From contig NZ_CANLZM010000010.1 in NCBI RefSeq assembly GCF_947495565.1, positions 1-64,000 on the forward strand: a DNA stretch of 64,000 nt, read 5' to 3'. Under the pieces are notes generated by a model. That model worked only from the letters and a program-made list of their open reading frames with translations. It ran no database searches and had not been told where the DNA came from. Source of the DNA: an uncultured Pontibacter sp. GTDB taxonomy: Bacteria; Bacteroidota; Bacteroidia; Cytophagales; Hymenobacteraceae. A program made the translations under genes and the position numbers. Below, piece after piece: positions 16,457-26,692 of the stretch (the first letter of the stretch is position 1; every line of letters begins with the position of its first letter).

Positions 16457-16481
16457 CGCCTCTTATAAAATATAAGAGGCG
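16457..16481 (-). terminator. Terminator of the gnd-zwf-pgl operon
   Basis: CGCCTCTTAT (16457-16466) pairs with ATAAGAGGCG (16472-16481) and is followed on the minus strand by a TTTTTT run. Confidence 0.8.
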
Positions 16482-16494
16482 CTCGCTGTAAAAT

Positions 16495-17223
16495 TTAGTT
16501 ATACTTGAGTAGCTTCGAAACGGCTTTATCATCAACAAACCAATAAATCTCGCCGTGCTCCGGCTTAATGAGCTGCGAAGGATATTTTTCAGGGTTTCTT
16601 TCCCCATCCAGTACCTGATACAGTGCTTCAGCCTTGTTGTTACCAAAGGTCAGGAACAGGATTTTTTTTGCCTGATTGATCAAAGGGGCAGTCAGGGTAA
16701 TGCGGTACATGGATTGCGGCGCAAGGTAATAGGCCTTCACCCAACTGGTTTGTTCGTGCAGCACTTCCGTGCCCGGAAACAAGGAAGCTGTGTGTCCATC
16801 GTCGCCCATGCCCAACAGAATAAGGTCAAAAGCCGGTACCTGGTCTTTGAAATGATCTTTTAGGAGCTGCTCATACTTTTGAGCGTACTGCTCCGGCTCC
16901 ATATCCTCCCACATCGGGTAAATCTGCTCCTGCGGCACGGGCACCTGATCCAGTAACGTTTCCTTCGCCATTTTCGCGTTGCTGCGCTCATCGCTTAGTG
17001 GCACCCATCGCTCGTCTCCCCAGAAAATAAAGGTTTTATCCCATGGCACCTGCTCGGTATACGGCGACTGGGCCAGTAATTGGTAAAGCATTTTGGGAGA
17101 TGATCCTCCGGTTAAGGCTACCGTAAACCTTCCGTTTTTCTGCACCGCTTCCTGTGCAGTCTGTACAAATAGCTCGGCTGCCTTTTGGCTAAGATAGGCC
17201 GTATCTTTAAAAACAGTTACCAT
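16495..17223 (-). CDS. pgl: 6-phosphogluconolactonase
   Basis: A 242-residue cytosolic enzyme of the DevB/SOL type, hydrolysing 6-phosphogluconolactone to 6-phosphogluconate. Signature segments are ALTGGSSPKMLYQ (near 37-49), FWGDERWVP (near 66-74) and LILLGMGDDGHTASLFPG (near 129-146). Length is normal. It starts 20 bp after the zwf stop, consistent with translation from one message. Together with gnd and zwf it completes the oxidative pentose phosphate branch that makes NADPH. Confidence 0.96.
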   Translation of the reverse strand: MVTVFKDTAYLSQKAAELFVQTAQEAVQKNGRFTVALTGGSSPKMLYQLLAQSPYTEQVPWDKTFIFWGDERWVPLSDERSNAKMAKETLLDQVPVPQEQIYPMWEDMEPEQYAQKYEQLLKDHFKDQVPAFDLILLGMGDDGHTASLFPGTEVLHEQTSWVKAYYLAPQSMYRITLTAPLINQAKKILFLTFGNNKAEALYQVLDGERNPEKYPSQLIKPEHGEIYWFVDDKAVSKLLKYN

Positions 17224-17243
17224 GATGCTTTCTTTCTAAGTTT

Positions 17244-18752
17244 TTACTTGGTTACGGATACCGTCCAGGTATGGCCTTGGCGTGCAATTAAAGCCTCTGC
17301 GTTTTCAGGGCCCCACATACCGGCGGCATAATTCGGGAACTCCAACGAAGGCCTGGACTCCCATGTTTCCAGAATCGGAGTGATGACATCCCAGGCAACT
17401 TCTACCTGATCCGAACGCATAAATAAAGTGGCATCGCCCTGCATTGCGTCCAGCAACAACGTCTCGTAAGCTTCCGGTGACAGCGACTGATGCGAGTAAG
17501 CATTAAAATCGAACACCATTTCAGCCGGAGTCAGCGCCATGTCCAAGCCCGGTTTTTTGGCTATAAAACGAAGGCGGATATCCATTTGGGGCTGTATGTT
17601 GATGATCAGGCGGTTCGGCAGGATGTTATCCGACATGGCAGACGGAAACGTAATGTGCGGTACTGACCTGAACTGCACTGTGATGGATGAGCTTTTCTCC
17701 TGCATGCGCTTGCCTGTGCGCAGGTAGAAAGGCACGCCCTGCCAGCGCCAGTTGTCCAGGTAAAACTTAACGGCTGCATAAGTCTCTACTGTCGAGTTCG
17801 GATCTACGCCTGTTTCCTGGCGGTAGCCTGGTACTTGTTTGCCTTTCATCCAACCTGGGCCGTACTGGCCGCGAACAGCATATTTGCCGACTTCCTCGCG
17901 GGACAAGCGCCTGATGGCATGCAGCACATCTACTTTCCTGTTACGGATTTCCTCCGCCTCAAAAGAAATGGGCGGCTCCATGGCTACCATGCAAAGCAGC
18001 TGCAGGAGGTGGTTCTGAATCATATCGCGCAGAGCGCCGGCACCTTCGTAATAGCCGCCACGGTCTTCTACGCCCACTTCCTCGGCCACCGTTATCTGCA
18101 CGTACTCAATATAATTCCGGTTCCAGAGTGGCTCAAAAAGGGCGTTGGCAAAGCGGAAAGCCAGAATATTCTGAACCGTTTCTTTGCCCAGGTAATGGTC
18201 TATGCGGTAAATCTGGGATTCCTGGAAAGTGCGGGTGAGCAGTTGGTTTAGCTTTTTGGCAGATTTCAGGTCATGTCCGAAAGGCTTTTCCACCACAATA
18301 CGGTCCAGTTCCGGGTTGCTGGCGATGCCTACCAAGCCCAGGTTCACCGTTATTGCCTCTATAAACCTTGGCGACACAGACAGGTAAAATAGCCTGTTGG
18401 CGCGGGTTCCCCACATGGCTTCAATGCCTTCAATCCTATCAGCCAGTTGCCGGTAAGATTCCGGGTCGTTGATGTCGGAAGGGAGGTAGTAGATGGAACT
18501 CTGGAAGGCTTCCCACTGCTCGTCGGTTGGCATGCCGCTGCGCGAGAACTGGCTTAACCCTTCGCGCAGGTGCTGCTGAAAATCGTTATTGTCAGGTTCT
18601 GAGCGCCCTAGACCGATTACGGCAAACTGCTCCGGTAGCCACCCATCCAGAAACAAGTTATAAAAGGCAGGTATGAGTTTTCGTTTCGCCAAATCTCCTG
18701 TACCACCAAAAATTACTGCTATAGTTGGTCCCGTCTTTTGGGTTTCTTTCAT
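17244..18752 (-). CDS. zwf: Glucose-6-phosphate 1-dehydrogenase
   Basis: A 502-residue enzyme oxidising glucose 6-phosphate to the lactone with NADP+ (or NAD+). The dinucleotide-binding start [15 protein letters not shown] (near 16-30) and the active-site [13 protein letters not shown] (near 190-202) are intact. I start it at the ATG at 18752 (MKETQKTGP); a start at 18818 would add a leader with no family support. It is the middle gene of gnd-zwf-pgl, 129 bp after gnd and 20 bp before pgl. Confidence 0.97.
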   Translation of the reverse strand: MKETQKTGPTIAVIFGGTGDLAKRKLIPAFYNLFLDGWLPEQFAVIGLGRSEPDNNDFQQHLREGLSQFSRSGMPTDEQWEAFQSSIYYLPSDINDPESYRQLADRIEGIEAMWGTRANRLFYLSVSPRFIEAITVNLGLVGIASNPELDRIVVEKPFGHDLKSAKKLNQLLTRTFQESQIYRIDHYLGKETVQNILAFRFANALFEPLWNRNYIEYVQITVAEEVGVEDRGGYYEGAGALRDMIQNHLLQLLCMVAMEPPISFEAEEIRNRKVDVLHAIRRLSREEVGKYAVRGQYGPGWMKGKQVPGYRQETGVDPNSTVETYAAVKFYLDNWRWQGVPFYLRTGKRMQEKSSSITVQFRSVPHITFPSAMSDNILPNRLIINIQPQMDIRLRFIAKKPGLDMALTPAEMVFDFNAYSHQSLSPEAYETLLLDAMQGDATLFMRSDQVEVAWDVITPILETWESRPSLEFPNYAAGMWGPENAEALIARQGHTWTVSVTK

Positions 18753-18881
18753 CAGGTATAGTATTGTTGGATGATAATCGGAGCAAACTGATGCATCAGT
18801 TGCCCGGTATTGGTGCAAAGGTAAAGTATGGTTACATGTTATTCCGCATCTGGCTGCCTTAAAGCTGGCCTGATATGTAAG

Positions 18882-20303
18882 CTACACGTTCCAAAGAGTA
18901 TGGAAAATCCCTTCTCTGTCAGTCCGCTCATAGGTATGCGCCCCAAAGTAATCGCGCTGCGCCTGTATCAAATTAGTAGGTAAGGTTTCGCTACGGTAGG
19001 CGTCGAAGTAGCTGAGAGAGGCCATGAAGGCAGGCATTGGAATGCCTTTATCAATTGCCAGTTTCAGTATTGCTCTGGTGTCCTGCTGGCGGTCCATCAT
19101 ATCTTGCCCGATTTTAGGGTCAAGCAGGAGGTTCGGCAATTCACTGTTCTTCTCGTAAGCCTGTCGGAAATCTTCGAGGCAAACCGCACGGATAATGCAG
19201 CCGCCGCGCCAGATCTTAGCCACTTCTTGCAGTTGCAGCCCGTAATTATAAGCCTCGGAAGCCACGCGCAATTGAGCCATCCCTTGCGCATAAGTTGCAA
19301 TCATAGCAAAGTAGAACGCATGGCGCATTTGGTTTACAAGCTCGTTTCGGTCTGTTGGTGCATCGGCCTGCAAAGTATGGTTTGGCAGTAGTTTTGCCGC
19401 CTGCACACGTTCCTCTTTATACTTAGACATGTCGCGCATGAGCACAGCCGTATCAATGGTTGGCACCGGTACTTGCAGGTCCATCGCGTTCTGGGAGGTC
19501 CATTTTCCAGTTCCTTTGGAGCGGGCTCTGTCCGAAATCATACTTACCAAACGGTTACCTGTTTCCTCATCCGTCTTCTGCAAAATTTCACCGGTAATTT
19601 CGATCAGGAAAGACTGTAGCTCTGTCTGGTTCCACTGCTGGAAAACGCGCTGCAGCTCATCATCTGAGAAATTTAGTCCGCGCTTCAGCAGATCGTACGT
19701 TTCAGCGATCAACTGCATAATGCCGTATTCGATGCCGTTGTGCACCATTTTAACATAGTTGCCGGCAGAGCCGTTGCCCAGGTAGCTTACACATGGCTCT
19801 GCGTTTACTTTGGCGGCCACGGCCTCAAAGGTAGGGCGCAGTCTTTCGTAAGCCTCGCGGTTGCCACCCGGCATCATGCTGGGGCCGAAGCGGGCGCCTT
19901 TTTCCCCGCCAGAAATACCCATTCCGAAGAAATGAATGCCTTTATCGGCTAGCTCTGTTACACGTCGGTCAGTGTCGGGGAAGTATGAGTTTCCGCCGTC
20001 CACTATAATATCGCCGGGCTCCAGGAGAGGCAGCAGGCTTGCAATGGAGGCATCTACGGGCTTACCCGCCGGTACCAGCAGCATCAGCGCTCGCGGGCGA
20101 CGGATAGCGTTTATAAATTCCTCAGCGGAGGTAGTGCCTCTTACTTGTTTTCCGGCTCCTGCTTCTGTTTCAAGTGCAGCAGCTTTCGCGGGGTCCAGGT
20201 CCAGGCCAATGACAGAAACAGCATGATCAGCCATGTTAAGGGCCAGGTTTCTGCCCATAACACCCAGGCCAACCATTCCGAATTCGTATTGCAAGTTATT
20301 CAT
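18882..20303 (-). CDS. gnd: 6-phosphogluconate dehydrogenase, decarboxylating
   Basis: A 473-residue enzyme that converts 6-phosphogluconate to ribulose 5-phosphate, CO2 and NADPH. The N-terminal Rossmann motif is GLGVMGRNLALNMAD (near 12-26); the substrate/catalytic segment NYVKMVHNGIEYGIMQ (near 182-197) contains the expected lysine. The C-terminal all-helical dimer domain is full length, and the last residues keep a conserved tail RTDREGIFH. It is the first gene of the operon; its promoter should lie within 20304-20600, but I cannot place it. Confidence 0.97.
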   Translation of the reverse strand: MNNLQYEFGMVGLGVMGRNLALNMADHAVSVIGLDLDPAKAAALETEAGAGKQVRGTTSAEEFINAIRRPRALMLLVPAGKPVDASIASLLPLLEPGDIIVDGGNSYFPDTDRRVTELADKGIHFFGMGISGGEKGARFGPSMMPGGNREAYERLRPTFEAVAAKVNAEPCVSYLGNGSAGNYVKMVHNGIEYGIMQLIAETYDLLKRGLNFSDDELQRVFQQWNQTELQSFLIEITGEILQKTDEETGNRLVSMISDRARSKGTGKWTSQNAMDLQVPVPTIDTAVLMRDMSKYKEERVQAAKLLPNHTLQADAPTDRNELVNQMRHAFYFAMIATYAQGMAQLRVASEAYNYGLQLQEVAKIWRGGCIIRAVCLEDFRQAYEKNSELPNLLLDPKIGQDMMDRQQDTRAILKLAIDKGIPMPAFMASLSYFDAYRSETLPTNLIQAQRDYFGAHTYERTDREGIFHTLWNV

Positions 20304-20616
20304 ATGCAGGAGTGTTGTTAAGAGTCTAAGCTAATGATTATATAAAGTAAACCGTATTTCTAAGGCATCAGCCGAAAGTAGAGCGGTAGTCGCAAGCCCC
20401 TTTTGACTTACTTATTTTATGAGGTAAAGCTACAACATAAAATAAATCTATACATTAAATCATTGTAATCTATACCTGAAAAGCAGGTTTTTGGCGCTTT
20501 ATACTTTCTTTAACAACTTTTGAAATTTCAGGATTTTACCTTCTAAAGTTGGGAATTGTGTTGCGCGCATCTTGTTTACAGCATGCCAACGGAAATATTC
20601 GAATGCCTTAAAAAGG

Positions 20617-20663
20617 CTTGCCCATCAGGTTTATACTTTAGAAGTATGCACCTGATGGGCAAG
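20617..20663. terminator. Hairpin with nested heptamer repeats, downstream of ggt
   Basis: CTTGCCCATCAGGT (20617-20630) pairs perfectly with ACCTGATGGGCAAG (20650-20663). The loop itself contains inverted ATACTT and AAGTAT. It is flanked by A- and T-rich stretches. It is about 115 bp past the ggt stop. The rest of 20304-20777 shows no gene. Confidence 0.65.
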
Positions 20664-20777
20664 TGTAAAAAAGCTTTTCTGCAGGAGCCTTAAATCAACA
20701 AAAGAGAAAGCAGTTGCTATTATGAAGCGTTGGGTGTTTTTCCTGCTAGCAGAATCTTATTAGCAGCAGATTGTAAA

Positions 20778-22658
20778 CTACCAGCCTATTCCGTAATCCT
20801 CGCCATGGTTGCTGGAGCCGCCCCAGAAGCTGTTATGTTTCCAGTCAAAGTAGATGGCATTGATTGGGCCGCTGGTGCGGTCGTCAAAAGTTAGGGTATA
20901 GCCCATCTGCTTCAGTTTGGAGCGCACTTCCTCCGGCGTGCTGTCGTGCAGCAGGATGTGGCCTGGCTTTGGTTGCCTATCCTCCGTTTTTGTTCCTCCT
21001 AAAGAGAGCCAGAGCTGGTTTGTGTTAAAATTGGCAGCTTCAGCGGCTTGCTGCACATTCATCCCAAACTCAACCACATTCAGGAAAAACTGCAAGAGGT
21101 TCTGGTCCTGCGTATCGCCGCCCTGCACAGCAAAAGAAAGGTAGGGTTTTCCGTCTTTCAAAGCCATAGAAGGCGTTAAGGTTACTCTTGGCCTCTTGCC
21201 TGGCTCCACCACGTTAAAAGGATTGAGCGATTTATCCAACACAAAGCTTTGCATACGCTGGCTCATGCCTATACCGGTATTGCCTGCAATGGTAGCCGGA
21301 ATCCAGCCTCCGCTTGGCGTTATAGACACCACCCAACCTTCTTTATCGGCAGCCTCAATGGTGGTGGTGCCTCTCCAGAGCCTGTCCTGGTACTCCGACA
21401 TAGAGGAACCGTTACGGATGTCGTGTGCGGGTACAAAGTTGCGTTTGGTTGTATCCAGCTCAAAACCTCTTTCTTTCAGGAGTTTTAAGTAAGGATTCGT
21501 TTTGCCTTCAAACGGATAAGGGTTTCCCGGCCCAATTTGCGGATTATTTTTATTAGTATCTATCAGTGCTGCTCGTTGTTTTGCGTAATCTTTGCTGAGC
21601 AGACCTTTCATGGGTTCCTGCGGTGCAAAGTATGGATCGCCGTAATAAAAGTCCCGGTCTGCGAAGGCAAGGTTCATCGTCTGGTAAAGCGTATGGATGT
21701 AGGGGGCGCTGTTGTAGCCCATCCCTTTCAGGTCAAAGTTTTCCAGTATGTTCAGCGCCTGCAACATGGTTGGGCCCTGCGTCCACTGCTGTAGCTTGTA
21801 TACTTCTATACCTTTATAGTTTACGGCAAGCGGTTCTTCTTCTATTGGCTGCCAGTTTGCAAGGTCCTGCATCGTAATAAGGCCGCCTTGCTCTTTGCTC
21901 CCGCGTACAAATTCCTTGGCGATATCGCCTTTATAGAAGCGGTTGTAAGCAGCCATGATGGCCTCTTTGCGGCTCTTGCCTTTTTTTAGCGCTGTACGTT
22001 CGGCCTCTACCAATTTGTTGAGCGTTTGCAGCAGGTCTTTCTGCACGAAAATTTCCCCGGCCTCAGGGGCTTCCCTCTCCTCACCGGGGTGCGTCAGGAA
22101 TACTTTTTTACTGTAAGGCCACTGCTTTATAAGCTCTTTATTCCGTTCGATACTATTGGCCGTTTGTGCTTCTATGGGGTAGCCGGCAGCCATCTCTATA
22201 GCGGGTGCCAGTACCTGCTCCAGGCTCAGGGTGCCGTAGTTAGCCAGCATGTACAGTAGCCCACCGGCTGTTCCGGGTGTGGTAGCGGCCAATGGTCCGT
22301 TTTCAGGCGGAAAATTATAGCCTTTGCTTTTGAAGAACTCAGGCGTGGCACCAGTTGGCGCAACACCAAGGGCGTTAATGGCTAATACTTTTTTTGTTTT
22401 AGGATTATAAATCAGCGCCTGTGTTTCACCGCCCCAACTCAGTACATCCCACATGGTGCAGGTGGCAGCAAGCATCGCACAGGCAGCGTCCACGGCGTTT
22501 CCACCCTTCTGAAACGTCATGGCGCCTGCGGTGGCAGCCAAAGGTTTACCTGTAATCGCCATCCAGTTTTTGCCGTGGAGCACCGGTTTCTGGGTTTGTT
22601 GCGCAGAGGCTGCGAAGGGTGCAACTAGTAAAGCAATAAGTAGTAAAAGGTTTTTCAT
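20778..22658 (-). CDS. ggt: Gamma-glutamyltransferase family protein, exported
   Basis: A 626-residue Ntn-hydrolase of the gamma-glutamyltransferase family, with a signal peptide (MKNLLLLIALLVAPFAASA) followed by the mature chain. The cleavage region reads LWRGTTTIEAADKEG: the catalytic Thr position is kept, but the usual TTH is TTT, so autoprocessing should be checked. Downstream SITPSGGW and GxMSQRMQS segments resemble substrate-binding parts. Family members transfer or hydrolyse gamma-glutamyl groups of glutathione in the periplasm. The start at 22658 is preferred over 22694 because the signal peptide begins there. It is a single-gene unit. Confidence 0.9.
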   Translation of the reverse strand: MKNLLLLIALLVAPFAASAQQTQKPVLHGKNWMAITGKPLAATAGAMTFQKGGNAVDAACAMLAATCTMWDVLSWGGETQALIYNPKTKKVLAINALGVAPTGATPEFFKSKGYNFPPENGPLAATTPGTAGGLLYMLANYGTLSLEQVLAPAIEMAAGYPIEAQTANSIERNKELIKQWPYSKKVFLTHPGEEREAPEAGEIFVQKDLLQTLNKLVEAERTALKKGKSRKEAIMAAYNRFYKGDIAKEFVRGSKEQGGLITMQDLANWQPIEEEPLAVNYKGIEVYKLQQWTQGPTMLQALNILENFDLKGMGYNSAPYIHTLYQTMNLAFADRDFYYGDPYFAPQEPMKGLLSKDYAKQRAALIDTNKNNPQIGPGNPYPFEGKTNPYLKLLKERGFELDTTKRNFVPAHDIRNGSSMSEYQDRLWRGTTTIEAADKEGWVVSITPSGGWIPATIAGNTGIGMSQRMQSFVLDKSLNPFNVVEPGKRPRVTLTPSMALKDGKPYLSFAVQGGDTQDQNLLQFFLNVVEFGMNVQQAAEAANFNTNQLWLSLGGTKTEDRQPKPGHILLHDSTPEEVRSKLKQMGYTLTFDDRTSGPINAIYFDWKHNSFWGGSSNHGEDYGIGW

Positions 22659-22942
22659 AGAAGTACAGTGTTTGTAGCTAAGGTTTAAAAGCACAGAGCG
22701 ATTAAGAGATAATCATTTTAAGTCCTCGCGCAGCTCAAGCTAAGAAAGATAGTGAATTACCTGCAAATCAAAGTCTTTATACATCCAGAAAATGCTTCGT
22801 AGTTCTTGTGCTTTATCCGTAAACCTGTGGACTTTAAAAATTTTATACTTCGATTGCGCCTGAGCCAATCTGGTTATTCTGTGCCAATTCGTCGTAGATT
22901 CCCGAAAGCAAGTATAAAAGCCTGTTCTACCAATTTATAACA

Positions 22943-23755
22943 ATGAAAAACATTAAATCCTTAGCGATACTTAATGCTGTGTTTTTCCTGGTGCACCTGG
23001 TGCCGTCGCAGCTTAGCCAGTTTAAACTGCTGAATAACCAGACTATAGGAGATGTATCCGCCCAATACCCCACACTGTTCACGCCTGCCGGCATTACGTT
23101 CTCAATCTGGGGAGTTATTTACCTGGCGTTAACAGCGTTTTGTATTTTCCACCTGGTGAAGGCTTTTAAGGCTGATGCCGCACACGAGGCCAATCAGGAT
23201 CTGCAGCGGATAGAGTATCTGTTTATACTTAACAACCTAGCTACCGGCGCCTGGACCATCGTTTGGGTGTATGAGTGGCTTATTGTTTCTGTTGCGTTGA
23301 TGCTTGTACAACTGGTTACGCTGCTGGCAATGAACTTAAGGCTGGGGATTTACGATGCGACACGCTCTGCTGCCTCTAAATGGTTCACTCAGTTTCCGCT
23401 GAGCATATACTTTGGCTGGATCTGCATTGCCACCATTGCTAACATCAGTGCCGTGCTAACAGGCGTGGGCTGGGATGGTTGGGGCCTGAGTGACGCCTTC
23501 TGGGCTGTCGTGATGATCGTGGCTGCCACACTGCTGACGTTGTTCGTGGTGCTAGTACGCCGGAATCCTTTTGTAGGGCTTGTAACCCTCTGGGCTTTGT
23601 ATGGCATTATTTTAAAGCACCAGCAGTTGCAACTGGCATCAAGCTCAGAGATAATATTTGCTGCGTGGCTAAGTATGTCTTTTGTAGCTTTGGCGGTGCT
23701 GGCTATACTTGTGTTGAATGTAAGAACACGCAAAAAGTCCCTTGATCTACATTGA
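22943..23755 (+). CDS. TspO/MBR-like tryptophan-rich membrane protein
   Basis: A 270-residue membrane protein with about seven helices. The segment LFTPAGITFSIWGVIYLAL (near 45-63) matches the TspO/MBR-type tryptophan-rich sensory family common in Bacteroidota, and other Trp residues are spread through the helices. True TspO proteins are shorter with five helices and bind porphyrins; this longer relative may have a different role. It is divergent from ggt, with 284 bp between them and no gene in that gap, and it is convergent with the bestrophin-like gene. Confidence 0.7.
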   Translation: MKNIKSLAILNAVFFLVHLVPSQLSQFKLLNNQTIGDVSAQYPTLFTPAGITFSIWGVIYLALTAFCIFHLVKAFKADAAHEANQDLQRIEYLFILNNLATGAWTIVWVYEWLIVSVALMLVQLVTLLAMNLRLGIYDATRSAASKWFTQFPLSIYFGWICIATIANISAVLTGVGWDGWGLSDAFWAVVMIVAATLLTLFVVLVRRNPFVGLVTLWALYGIILKHQQLQLASSSEIIFAAWLSMSFVALAVLAILVLNVRTRKKSLDLH

Positions 23756-23831
23756 AAACTTTAGTACAAGTGAATGGATCTACCAAACTAGCCGAGACAG
23801 TTTCAATTAAAAGTATGAATTTATTTCATCG

Positions 23832-24692
23832 CTACGTCAGGAGTTCGCCGACGTGTTTGCGGATGTTGTGGCAAATCTGGTCGATAGGCAGGTCGTTTGC
23901 ATCGGTTCCGAACGGGTTTTCAATTTCTTCTGCAATCAGCTCCAAACTGGCCAAGGCGTAAAGTATAAGCACCACAACCGGTACAATAAAGTAGCCCATG
24001 CTAAACACCCAGCCAAAGGGCAGTGTCATCACATAAAAGAAGATGAATTTCTTTATGAATACACTGTAGGTGAAGGGGATAGGGGTGTTTTTGATGCGCT
24101 CACAGGCGCCGCAGTGGTCTGTGAGCGCTTTCACGTCTTCATTCAGTATCAGCATTTGGGCAGTGGTTAGTCTGCCCTCTGTATGCATGGCGTTGATTCG
24201 GGTGTAGAGGCCGGCAGCCAGCTGGTTGGGAAGGTGCTTTTCTCTTTTCAGGTCCAGCACCGGGTCCAGCTCATGGAAGTTCTCGTTTTCGCGCAGCAGG
24301 TTTTTCAAGGCAAAGCCGTAGTTCGGAATCATCAGCCGGAAAAACTGCCTGTCTTTCTCGTCGGTCGTCATCGCCTGAATTTTAATTGCCAGGTTGCGGC
24401 AGCTGTTTGTCAGGCCTCCCCAAATTTTGCGGCCTTCCCACCAGCGGTCGTATGCCGTGTTGGTCCTGAACACTAAAAGCAGGGAAATAACGAAGCCCAA
24501 AACACTGTGCATCAACCCGATGTTGCGGATATACTGAGATTCGGCCAGGTTAAGGTAGTTCAGTTCAAAATAAGCGATAGCGCCAGAATATACACTTACA
24601 GCCAGCATGAGCGGCAGCAGCCTTCTAAAAGTATCAGCTTTCGTGAACCTGAAGATAAAAATGAACCAGTCTTTCGGGTTATAGTTAATCAT
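23832..24692 (-). CDS. Bestrophin family (UPF0187) anion channel protein
   Basis: A 286-residue membrane protein. The family hallmark RTNTAYDRWWEGRKIWG (near 76-92) is complete. Helices lie near 28-46, 60-75, 205-225 and 230-252, followed by a cytoplasmic helical tail ending in HNIRKHVGEL. Bestrophins form pentameric anion (or, in bacteria, sometimes cation) channels in the inner membrane. It stands alone, ending 76 bp from the convergent TspO-like gene; no clear hairpin lies between them. Confidence 0.9.
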   Translation of the reverse strand: MINYNPKDWFIFIFRFTKADTFRRLLPLMLAVSVYSGAIAYFELNYLNLAESQYIRNIGLMHSVLGFVISLLLVFRTNTAYDRWWEGRKIWGGLTNSCRNLAIKIQAMTTDEKDRQFFRLMIPNYGFALKNLLRENENFHELDPVLDLKREKHLPNQLAAGLYTRINAMHTEGRLTTAQMLILNEDVKALTDHCGACERIKNTPIPFTYSVFIKKFIFFYVMTLPFGWVFSMGYFIVPVVVLILYALASLELIAEEIENPFGTDANDLPIDQICHNIRKHVGELLT

Positions 24693-24832
24693 GCTACAAA
24701 GTTTTTCCGCGAGCTTTTGGCTGATAAGAGAAGTTTATACTTTAGCCAAAGATAAGGCAATAGCGCATAAAGTATAGGCGACGAAAAAGAAGCGGGGAGA
24801 AGTATTTGCCGAAATTACTTTAGGCATAAAAG

Positions 24833-24870
24833 TAAAAATCCTCTTCAAGAACACCTGAAGAGGATTTTTA
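24833..24870 (-). terminator. Terminator after the DUF808 gene
   Basis: TAAAAATCCTCTTCA (24833-24847) pairs with TGAAGAGGATTTTTA (24856-24870). The stem's own A/T ends supply the U tract in either direction. Confidence 0.8.
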
Positions 24871-24914
24871 GGAAGTATTATACTTGTAAATATCAGCTCA
24901 AATTCTGGGAAAGG

Positions 24915-25826
24915 TTAAACGAGCTTGCGTACAAGCATCACGATTTTTTCTATGATTGCCCCTAAGATTAATCCTCCCAGCATACTGACTACAACTGTTG
25001 CAAGCCAGCCAAGTAGAGGGATATCAGCAAGAGAGTGCGCCAGGTTATCCAAGGCATGGCTTAAGAACGGAATGCCGTGCGCAATAATTTCAGCTCCTAC
25101 CCAAAGCATGGCTGCTGTGCCTACATAACTCAGTATCTTCAGAAATAAAGGCATAAATTTTACGATTCCGTGCCCGATTTTCCTTACCTGTGGGTGATGA
25201 TCATCTTTTGCCATATGCATCCCAATATCATCTGCCTTTACAATAAGGCCAACAAAACCGTAGACGGCAACAGTAATAAAAATGCCTACTGCCAGCATTA
25301 CGGCAATCTGGTTCATCAATGGGTTGTCAGCTACAGTGGCGTAGGTGATGGCTACAATCTCGGCAGATAATATTAGGTCTGTGCGGACGGCGCCTTTTAC
25401 CCTTTCCTGCTCTAATTCTGCGGGCGTAATTACTTCAGGCTGCGCTCCTGCATCGTGCCCAGCAGGTGACTTACTGAACATGGAATGCACTTTCTCATAG
25501 CCCTCGAAACACAGGTAAGCACCACCCAGCATAAGTATAGGAGGGATGGCCCAAGGAGCGAAAAAGCCTAAGACAAGTGCGGCCGGGCTCAGCAGAAATA
25601 ACTTATTTATCAGTGATTTCTTAGCTATTTGATAGATGATGGAAAGCTCGCGCGAGGGATCCAGACCAACGACATACTTGGGCGTTACGGCGGTATCGTC
25701 AATTACAATTCCGGATACTTTGCTTGTAGTTTTCGCCACTTGGGTTGGAACATCATCTAAGCTTGCCGCGCTTGCTTTCACGAGGGCAGACACATCATCA
25801 AGTAGCGCAAGTAGTCCTGTAGCCAT
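24915..25826 (-). CDS. DUF808 (YedI-like) membrane protein
   Basis: A 303-residue inner-membrane protein of the DUF808/YedI family. The N-terminal part GLLALLDDVSALVKASAASLDD is characteristic. About seven helices follow, near 80-100, 150-170, 175-198, 225-245 and 255-300. The family has no settled biochemical role. It has its own hairpin terminator, with 223 bp between it and the bestrophin-like gene. Confidence 0.88.
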   Translation of the reverse strand: MATGLLALLDDVSALVKASAASLDDVPTQVAKTTSKVSGIVIDDTAVTPKYVVGLDPSRELSIIYQIAKKSLINKLFLLSPAALVLGFFAPWAIPPILMLGGAYLCFEGYEKVHSMFSKSPAGHDAGAQPEVITPAELEQERVKGAVRTDLILSAEIVAITYATVADNPLMNQIAVMLAVGIFITVAVYGFVGLIVKADDIGMHMAKDDHHPQVRKIGHGIVKFMPLFLKILSYVGTAAMLWVGAEIIAHGIPFLSHALDNLAHSLADIPLLGWLATVVVSMLGGLILGAIIEKIVMLVRKLV

Positions 25827-26011
25827 TGCTTTTGGTAAAGTATAAAAGAGTTTAGTTATCTTGTATAATCCCTTATATAGAGGAATTAGAATGGTAAATA
25901 ACGTGAAATTGAAGCGACCTGCAAATATTTTAACTATACCTCTACCCGAAGATCAGGTCTGCTAAGGCTCGTGCAGGTTTAAAACATTGATAGTTTATAC
26001 TTTATAAAAAT

Positions 26012-26040
26012 GCAGCGTAGGCAAATATTGCCTACGCTGC
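26012..26040 (-). terminator. Perfect hairpin after the DUF1989 gene
   Basis: GCAGCGTAGGCAA (26012-26024) pairs with TTGCCTACGCTGC (26028-26040) over a 3-nt loop, then TTTTTATAAAG on the minus strand. Confidence 0.85.
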
Positions 26041-26077
26041 TGGTGCAATGGGAGTGTGCTATAGCAAGGGTTTAATG

Positions 26078-26662
26078 CTATGCGGGTATCACCTCAAACT
26101 GTATCGGCTTAAAACTATAGTTGTTTGATTGCTCCGCTGAACAAGCTGTTAAACCTACAATTAAGTCCATTTTAGCCTCCAGAAGCACATAATCGCCTGC
26201 TTTGCTGGTAGGGGGCGATACCGTAAGTTTACCATCCGATGCAAACTGCACATTCATGAAAATGTTGAAGGCAGTAGGTACATCGTCGGGTTCTATGCCA
26301 TACTTGGATAAGTTGGTGTAGAGGTTCTCGAAACAGCTTGGATGGTATTCCGGGTTCTGGTACATAATCTGGAAGGTCTCGGGACTGCAGGGTGCCAGCA
26401 GGAAATCGTTGCGGCCATTCGTGTCTTCCAGTATCTCCATCATTTTGTGGCTTCGGTTACTCCAGAGATGATGACCTTTGGTGATGAGTATGGTCTCCTC
26501 AAAATCCAGCGTTTTACCTGAAGAAAGCTTCTCGCGCCTGTCTTCGGCGTTAAACAGTACCATGTCGCTAACCTGTTCCCCTTGCGGGTCAATCACTTTC
26601 AGTTTATCGCCTTTCTTTAACTTAAAAGCGGCACCGGTTTGTTTGGCTATAGTTTCAATCAT
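26078..26662 (-). CDS. DUF1989 protein (urea carboxylase-associated / carboxyguanidine deiminase-like)
   Basis: A 194-residue soluble protein of the DUF1989 family. The fold-typical segments are DPQGEQVSDMVLF (near 29-41), ITKGHHLWSNRSHKMM (near 63-78) and CSPETFQIMY. Members of this family pair as subunits of carboxyguanidine deiminase (CgdAB) beside guanidine carboxylase, but here there is no carboxylase gene and only one DUF1989 gene. It lies 30 bp after a YqcI/YcgG (GntA-like) gene on the same strand. The conserved cysteine and histidines look intact. A role on a guanidino compound is inference from both families. Confidence 0.85.
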   Translation of the reverse strand: MIETIAKQTGAAFKLKKGDKLKVIDPQGEQVSDMVLFNAEDRREKLSSGKTLDFEETILITKGHHLWSNRSHKMMEILEDTNGRNDFLLAPCSPETFQIMYQNPEYHPSCFENLYTNLSKYGIEPDDVPTAFNIFMNVQFASDGKLTVSPPTSKAGDYVLLEAKMDLIVGLTACSAEQSNNYSFKPIQFEVIPA

Positions 26663-26692
26663 TCCTTATTCTAAAATTGCTTGTCTAAGTGG

